A stretch of DNA of 64,000 nucleotides from Dryocosmus kuriphilus. Taxonomy: Eukaryota; Arthropoda; Insecta; Hymenoptera; Cynipidae. The stretch lies in NCBI GenBank assembly GCA_038277395.1, contig CM076195.1:51103862-51167861 (forward strand), given 5' to 3'. The translations under genes were made by a program, and so were the position numbers. The notes under the pieces were generated by a model. The model worked only from the letters and a program-made list of their open reading frames with translations, did not search any database and was not told where the DNA came from. How positions within the stretch are numbered: the first letter of the stretch is position 1; every line of letters starts with the position of its first letter. Positions 58,227 to 64,000 of this stretch are shown here, piece after piece.

Positions 58227-58430
58227 ATGATATTCGACGAGTGTGTAAAGCTTGTTTCGCATATAGAGGATGCGTTGATCTTGATGGAATCGTCTGGAGG
58301 CCCAACTGTCGACAAAGCGAAAAAATGGAAAGACGAGTGCTTACTTTGTCTGAAGATAGTTAGGAGGGACCTTAGAAGAAAAACACCACCGCAGACTTTA
58401 GGAGAAAACCAAAAATGTCTAAATATGTAA
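58227..58430 (+). CDS. Unknown 67-residue ORF behind the heat-shock-like promoter
   Basis: First ATG of good context after a ~295-base leader (CAAAATG). The start MIFDECVKLVSHIEDALILM and the segment KKWKDECLLCLKIVRRDL suggest a helical, Cys-containing product; there is no signal peptide and no family I recognise. The stop codon TAA lies at the junction with the Penelope-like element (from ~58,429), so the original protein was probably longer and has been cut off. Expression on heat stress is inferred from the promoter only. Confidence 0.45.
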   Translation: MIFDECVKLVSHIEDALILMESSGGPTVDKAKKWKDECLLCLKIVRRDLRRKTPPQTLGENQKCLNM

Positions 58431-58489
58431 ATAAGCGAGTCGTCGTGTGGCAGGTCAGTAGAAATCAAAAGACAAATTTGAAATTGTAA

Positions 58490-58533
58490 TGAAACGTTTC
58501 GGTCTGTTATGTAGACCCTCTTCAGTCAAGTAC
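58490..58533 (-). ncRNA. Hammerhead-ribozyme-like motif, copy A
   Basis: On minus: CTGAAGA, stem GGTCT/AGACC with a seven-base loop, then GAAACGTTTC. This fits CUGANGA-stem II-GAAA, as known in the pseudo-LTRs of Penelope-like elements. Stems I and III are short and not certain. Confidence 0.55.
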
Positions 58534-58856
58534 TTTTATTTGGAAGTCTAAAAAACATAAAAATTACAAGATATAAACAATATCCGATATATGTGTCAAC
58601 AAAACAGACACCAACAAAAATTAATTTAGGATTACAATCGAAAAGCTTTATAAGGTTTGATAAATAATCTGTAGAGTACAGGAAAGAAACTACGTACATA
58701 CCTTTTTTAAAAAATACGGAGAATCATTAAAATAATTAAAAATTGTAAAAGTCACATATTTAACAAATATAAATGTGACAGGTGAGTCTTTTAAAGACGA
58801 AGGACAAACACAGACTGACTAGAAGTAAGGAAGATCAAGTCAGGTATCCAAATGTG

Positions 58857-58974
58857 TAGGTAAAACATTTTATAGATAAGGTAGGAAATTATTTAATCCA
58901 GTTTAGTTAGAAAAATAGTAGGTAAAACATTTTGTAGATAAGGTAGAAGATTATTTAATCCAATTTAGTTAAAG
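58857..58974 (-). repeat. 58-bp tandem duplication at the PLE stop codon
   Basis: GTAGGTAAAACATTTT(A/G)TAGATAAGGTAG-containing units at 58,857-58,916 and 58,917-58,970. The ORF ends inside the second unit. Repeated in copy B and, inverted, at 63,822-63,930. Confidence 0.85.
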
Positions 58975-61477
58975 GTTTATATACCATAGGAAAAAAGTTA
59001 TGTTCATACCTTGAGTTGACAGAAGTAGATTCTTTATTAATGAAAAAATTTTCTATAATCTTTCTACGTGCAGTGTCATTTTCAATATTTAAGATATTGA
59101 AATTGACAAAATCAAAATTATGACCAGTATCCATGAAATGATATGTTAAAGCAGTGTGATTGGAAGAGTTTAAATTTTTAATAGAATTGATATGTTCTCG
59201 ATTGCGGATCTCTATAGGTCTACTCGTTTCACCAACGTAGACAGAATCACAGTCCTTACAATTGTACTTGTATATAACTCCAGAAAGTTTTTACTTTTGG
59301 GAAGTGGATCCTTGAGATTATTAAAAAATTTAGAAATTTTATTAACAGGTTTGTGAATAGTTTTAATCTTATGCTTTTTAAGAATAAATTCAATTTTTCT
59401 AGAAAGACCTTCAATATATGGGCAGACTGTAAAATCAATAAACTTTTCCTCAACATTTTGATTAGAATTACTAACAGAATAAATTTCAGAATTGTAAAAA
59501 CGGTGTGTTTCTTTTTTTAGGCAATTTTTGATAAGTGATAAAGGATATCCATTATTGATTAAAGTTTCAGTTATTAATTTGATATTTTTGTTTCTAAATT
59601 CAAAATTGCAAATCCTGAACATTTTGAAAAATAAGCTAGTTATCACTCCAATTTTATGACTAAGAGGATGTGAAGAGTTAAAATTTAGATATCTACCAGA
59701 AAAAGTAGGTTTGTGATAGCAATCAATTTTTAATTGTGTGTCATGTCTAATAATTAAGGTATCTAGAAAACTGATTTGTTTTTTTTTTTCCAATTCAATG
59801 GTAAAATTAATTTTTGAGTTGTAAGAATTAAAAACATCCAGAACAAATTGAACTTTATCATTAGGGATTGCGGTGATAATATCGTCTACATATCTAAAAT
59901 AAAAAGGTACAAAAAAGTTCAAAGACTGTAAACAGTCCGACTCCAATTTTTCCATGAATAAGTTGGCTACAGCTGGTGAAAGAGGAGAACCCATAGCTAA
60001 ACCTGAGACTTGTTTATAAGTGACACCATTAAATTTGAAAAAAGTAGAGTTTAAACACAATTTTACTAAGTTAATAAATTTGTCACAAGGAATACTAGTA
60101 AATTTACAAATTTCATCCCATCTTGATTCAATACAAGTAAGAACATCCGAAATGGGAACACTATTGAACATTGACTCAACATCTAAGGAAACTAAAATGT
60201 AATTAGATGGAATAGAGTGAACTTTAATATTTTGAACAAAAGAAATACTATTTATAACATGTGACCCATTTTTTCCAATAATGTTGTTCAATATTTTAGA
60301 AACGAATTTAGAAACCTTGTAAGTAGGACTATTAATGTTTGAAATAATCAATCTTAACGGATTTCCATCTTTATGAATTTTGGGTAAACCATATGCCCTG
60401 GGGGTAACCGAAGAATAAGTTCTAAGTTGTTTTGCAATCAAGCCAGGAATGAAACTATTATGTTCTAAATCAGAAATAAATCTATTGCATTTTTCTTGAG
60501 TAGTGGCCGTATATTCAAATTTTGGTTCCAAATATAAATTATTATCGTTGAGGATAGAGAGCATTTTTTGATTGTAATCAGACTTTAGCATAGCAACTGT
60601 AACATTCCCCTTGTCCGCATTCATAAAGATAACATCTGGATATTCTGACTTGAAGTTTCTTATACAAAGAGTGTTAATAATATTATCAAATTTGTGTTGA
60701 TTTTTAAACTTAAGTTGTGAGACATAATCTAAAATCGTTTGTGTACACTGATTCCGAATAATGTTCTTATTTTCAACGTCGAGTTTTCCCGTTATGTATA
60801 CCAATTTCAATAGACGCGACAAAATTTTGGACTTGTAAATCATGTATGTTGTTATAATTTGTAGAAAATTTGGGCCCCAAAGAAACTAAGTTAATTACTT
60901 CTTCCGGAATTTCAACATTAGTGAGATTTTTAAACCATTTTTTATTATTAAATGTAATACCATTGTGTTTGAGTTTCTTTAAACGTAAATTTTCGAATTT
61001 CTTTATAAGTTTAAGTTTAGTGGAACCAAAATCTCTTTCAAATTTTTTATGTTCAAAAATAAAAAATGTTTCTAATATATTAGACGGAATAACCTTTTTT
61101 ACAATATTTTCAATAACATGTAACCTATGTAAATTCTGTTTAATGGACGCATGTACATCACTAATTTCGAGGTTAAGAATGCTGATCGACATTTGAAAAA
61201 TAATGAATTTTAACTTACGTGAATTTTTTTCCTGTATGAACGACAAATTAAAATATTTAAATTTATGTTTGATGTGTGAAGGGATGATTCCTAGTCTTCT
61301 GCATCTTAATAAGAAGATCCTTTGATTTATTAAAGAAGACCTTTTTAAATTTAATCTTGACCATTCCTTTAAAAGAGAAACAGGATAATTTCCAAAAAGA
61401 TAATAAATGGCTTGAAAAAAGCCCCAAATCCTTGTTAGGTAAACGAAGTTCCACATAGTGTTAATTTGAAAAGTCAT
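58955..61477 (-). pseudogene. PLE reverse transcriptase/GIY-YIG endonuclease, copy A (two frameshifts)
   Basis: ATG at 61,475-61,477; stop at 58,955-58,957; about 840 codons in three frames. The N-terminal part (to ~60,780) has ILETFFIFEHKKFERDFG and INLVSLGPKFS, typical of Penelope proteins. The RT (60,840-59,300) includes MNADKGNVTVAM, RAYGLPKIHKDG, VSLDVESMFNSVP, LAMGSPLSPAVANLFME, the catalytic YVDDIITAIP and FLDTLI. A two-base insertion near 59,290 shifts the frame; beyond it come GVIYKYNCKDCDSVYVGET and TGHNFDF, the GIY-YIG endonuclease with its CxxC insertion. The second frameshift lies near 60,780-60,840. The enzyme nicks DNA and primes its own reverse transcription. Confidence 0.88.
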
Positions 61478-61558
61478 GACCTTGTAGATATAATGTAAAT
61501 AAGCGAGTCGTCGTGTGGCAGGTCAGTAGAAATCAAAAGACAAATTTGAAATTGTAAT

Positions 61559-61601
61559 GAAACGTTTCGGTCTGTTATGTAGACCCTCTTCAGTCAAGTA
61601 C
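61559..61601 (-). ncRNA. Hammerhead-ribozyme-like motif, copy B
   Basis: Identical to the motif in copy A. Confidence 0.55.
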
Positions 61602-62022
61602 TTTTATTTGGAAGTCTAAAAAACATAAAAATTACAAGATATAAACAATATCCGATATATGTGTCAACAAAACAGACACCAACAAAAATTAATTTAGGAT
61701 TACAATCGAAAAGCTTTATAAGGTTTGATAAATAATCTGTAGAGTACAGGAAAGAAACTACGTACATACCTTTTTTAAAAAATACGGAGAATCATTAAAA
61801 TAATTAAAAATTGTAAAAGTCACATATTTAACAAATATAAATGTGACAGGTGAGTCTTTTAAAGACGAAGGACAAACACAGACTGACTAGAAGTAAGGAA
61901 GATCAAGTCAGGTATCCAAATGTGTAGGTAAAACATTTTATAGATAAGGTAGGAAATTATTTAATCCAGTTTAGTTAGAAAAATAGTAGGTAAAGCATTT
62001 TGTAGATAAGGTAGAAGATTAT

Positions 62023-63806
62023 TTAATCCAATTTAGTTAAAGGTTTATATACCATAGGAAAAAAGTTATGTTCATACCTTGAGTTGACAGAAGTAGATTC
62101 TTTATTAATGAAAAAATTTTCTATAATCTTTCTACGTGCAGTGTCATTTTCAATATTTAAGATATTGAAATTGACAAAATCAAAATTATGACCAGTATCC
62201 ATGAAATGATATGTTAAAGCAGTGTGATTGGAAGAGTTTAAATTTTTAATAGAATTGATATGTTCTCGATTGCGGATCTCTATAGGTCTACTCGTTTCAC
62301 CAACGTAGACAGAATCACAGTCCTTACAATTGTACTTGTATATAACTCCAGAAAGTTTACTTTTGGGAAGTGGATCCTTGAGATTATTAAAAAATTTAGA
62401 AATTTTATTAACAGGTTTGTGAATAGTTTTAATCTTATGCTTTTTAAGAATAAATTCAATTTTTCTAGAAAGACCTTCAATATATGGGCAGACTGTAAAA
62501 TCAATAAACTTTTCCTCAACATTTTGATTAGAATTACTAACAGAATAAATTTCAGAATTGTAAAAACGGTGTGTTTCTTTTTTTTTTTAGGCAATTTTTG
62601 ATAAGTGATAAAGGATATCCATTATTGATTAAAGTTTCAGTTATTAATTTGATATTTTTGTTTCTAAATTCAAAATTGCAAATCCTGAACATTTTGAAAA
62701 ATAAGCTAGTTATCACTCCAATTTTATGACTAAGAGGATGTGAAGAGTTAAAATTTAGATATCTACCAGAAAAAGTAGGTTTGTGATAGCAATCAATTTT
62801 TAATTGTGTGTCATGTCTAATAATTAAGGTATCTAGAAAACTGATTTGTGAGTTTTTTTTTCCAATTCAATGGTAAAATTAATTTTTGAGTTGTAAGAAT
62901 TAAAAAAACATCCAGAACAAATTGAACTTTATCATTAGGGATTGCGGTGATAATATCGTCTACATATCTAAAATAAAAAGGTACAAAAAAGTTCAAAGAC
63001 TGTAAACAGTCCGACTCCAATTTTTCCATGAATAAGTTGGCTACAGCTGGTGAAAGAGGAGAACCCATAGCTAAACCTGAGACTTGTTTATAAGTGACAC
63101 CATTAAATTTGAAAAAAGTAGAGTTTAAACACAATTTTACTAAGTTAATAAATTTGTCACAAGGAATACTAGTAAATTTACAAATTTCATCCCATCTTGA
63201 TTCAATACAAGTAAGAACATCCGAAATGGGAACACTATTGAACATTGACTCAACATCTAAGGAAACTAAAATGTAATTAGATGGAATAGAGTGAACTTTT
63301 AATATTTTGAACAAAAGAAATACTATTTATAACATGTGACCCATTTTTTCCAATAATGTTGTTCAATATTTTAGAAACGAATTTAGAAACCTTGTAAGTA
63401 GGACTATTAATGTTTGAAATAATCAATCTTAACGGATTTCCATCTTTATGAATTTTGGGTAAACCATATGCCCTGGGGGTAACCGAAGAATAAGTTCTAA
63501 GTTGTTTTGCAATCAAGCCAGGAATGAAACTATTATGTTCTAAATCAGAAATAAATCTATTGCATTTTTCTTGAGTAGTGGCCGTATATTCAAATTTTGA
63601 TTCCAAATATAAATTATTATCGTTGAGGATAGAGAGCATTTTTTGATTGTAATCAGACTTTAGCATAGCAACTGTAACATTCCCCTTGTCCGCATTCATA
63701 AAGATAACATCTGGATATTCTGACTTGAAGTTTCTTATACAAAGAGTGTTAATAATATTATCAAATTTGTGTTGATTTTTAAACTTAAGTTGTGAGACAT
63801 AATCTA
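62023..63806 (-). pseudogene. PLE RT/endonuclease, copy B (5'-truncated)
   Basis: The same protein from MNADKGNVTVAM on, with YVDDIITAIP kept. Here the join from RT to GIY-YIG (PKSKLSGVIYKYNCKD, ~62,350) is in frame, so it lacks copy A's two-base insertion. It has its own frameshifts: in the T run near 62,580, the insertion near 62,850-62,910 and a one-base insertion near 63,300. Without the N-terminal domain it would be non-functional. Confidence 0.85.
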
Positions 63807-63821
63807 ATAATATAATTAATA

Positions 63822-64000
63822 ATTGGATTAAATAATCTTCTACCTTATCTACAAAATGTTTTACCTACTATTTTTCTAACTAAACTGGATTAAATAATTT
63901 CCTACCTTATCTATAAAATGTTTTACCTACACATTTGGATACCTGACTTGATCTTCCTTACTTCTAGTCAGTCTGTGTTTGTCCTTCGTCTTTAAAAGAC
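63822..64000 (+). mobile_element. Penelope-like element, inverted copy C (partial at window edge)
   Basis: Starts TTGGATTAAATAATCTTCTACC and is the reverse complement of 58,790-58,965, including the 58-bp duplication. It continues beyond the window. A 15-base A+T junction (63,807-63,821) separates it from copy B. Confidence 0.88.

Larger units (their letters stand above)
58429..61490 (-). mobile_element. Penelope-like element, copy A
   Basis: Nearly complete, coding on minus. It starts (3' end) AAATAAGCGAGTCGTCGTG and joins the 3' end of copy B at about 61,490. Contains N-terminal domain, RT, GIY-YIG endonuclease, a 58-bp tandem duplication and a hammerhead-like motif. Confidence 0.88.
61491..63806 (-). 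mobile_element. Penelope-like element, copy B (5'-truncated, head-to-tail with A)
   Basis: Repeats copy A from its 3' end with only a few differences, mainly homopolymer indels, then stops at AGACATAATCTAA (63,806), lacking the N-terminal domain. Direct tandem arrangement of a full and a truncated copy is typical of Penelope. Confidence 0.88.

Noticed and set aside
57360..58430. An Hsp70 gene
   Set aside because: The promoter looks right but the downstream ORF does not resemble Hsp70, and the DNA after it is a Penelope-like element.

Overview
The window is eukaryotic, A+T-rich DNA made almost entirely of decayed and nested transposable elements. The set present (Polinton/Maverick, Transib, a piggyBac-type MITE, two kinds of non-LTR retrotransposon, a Penelope-like element and many foldback MITEs), with an arthropod-style TATA/initiator promoter and heat-shock-element array, suggests an arthropod, probably an insect. 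I cannot name the species. No rRNA, tRNA, CRISPR array or bacterial-type operon was seen. Only three pieces look host-derived or non-transposon: a divergent alpha-tubulin last exon (53.1-53.3 kb), a 133-codon ORF (54.8-55.2 kb), and a small ORF behind a heat-shock-like promoter (57.4-58.4 kb).

Layout. 1-4.6 kb: non-coding, with foldback repeats and two (TA)n tracts. 4.6-8.9 kb: a broken Polinton with a DUF8207-like protein and an integrase on plus and protein-primed DNA polymerase B on minus; the polymerase is split by a ~360 bp palindromic MITE. 9.3-9.9 kb: two tandem repeats. 10.0-11.9 kb: a near full-length but mutated Transib transposase (minus). 15.3-18.1 kb: a 5'-truncated LINE with RT and RNase H (minus). 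20.6-24.1 kb: copy 1 of an R2/R4-like LINE (minus). 24.2-49.6 kb: copy 2 of the same LINE, split by insertions. 50.4-53.0 kb: foldback MITEs. 53.1-58.4 kb: tubulin exon, satellites, an 18-bp motif cluster and the HSE promoter. 58.4-64 kb: Penelope-like elements, two head-to-tail and one inverted.

The main structure is a four-level nest in 24.2-49.6 kb. LINE copy 2 was hit by a 21.6 kb Transib-type element (24,597-46,170; CACAGTG termini; 5-bp target duplication recognisable by alignment with LINE copy 1). Inside it lies a giant near-perfect palindrome (27,319-44,910, 17.6 kb, arms of about 7 kb). It begins AG and ends CT and is flanked by GTAGTA/ATAGTA, the signature expected of a Polinton, yet no Polinton enzyme gene is seen. 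Its only recognisable product is a zinc-finger/acidic protein encoded divergently from the palindrome centre; its C-terminus resembles that of the DUF8207-like protein of the Polinton at 5 kb. The right arm was later hit by a 3.1 kb transposon (36,820-39,939) with ~570 bp TIRs and a transposase I cannot place in a superfamily. Separately, LINE copy 2 carries a piggyBac-like MITE at 47.4-48.4 kb.

An 18-bp motif, GGTTCRTGTCCRTGCTAA, occurs about 17 times: five in each palindrome arm and seven in 55.9-57.2 kb. This links the palindrome to the DNA just upstream of the heat-shock-like promoter and is the best lead to an undescribed element family.
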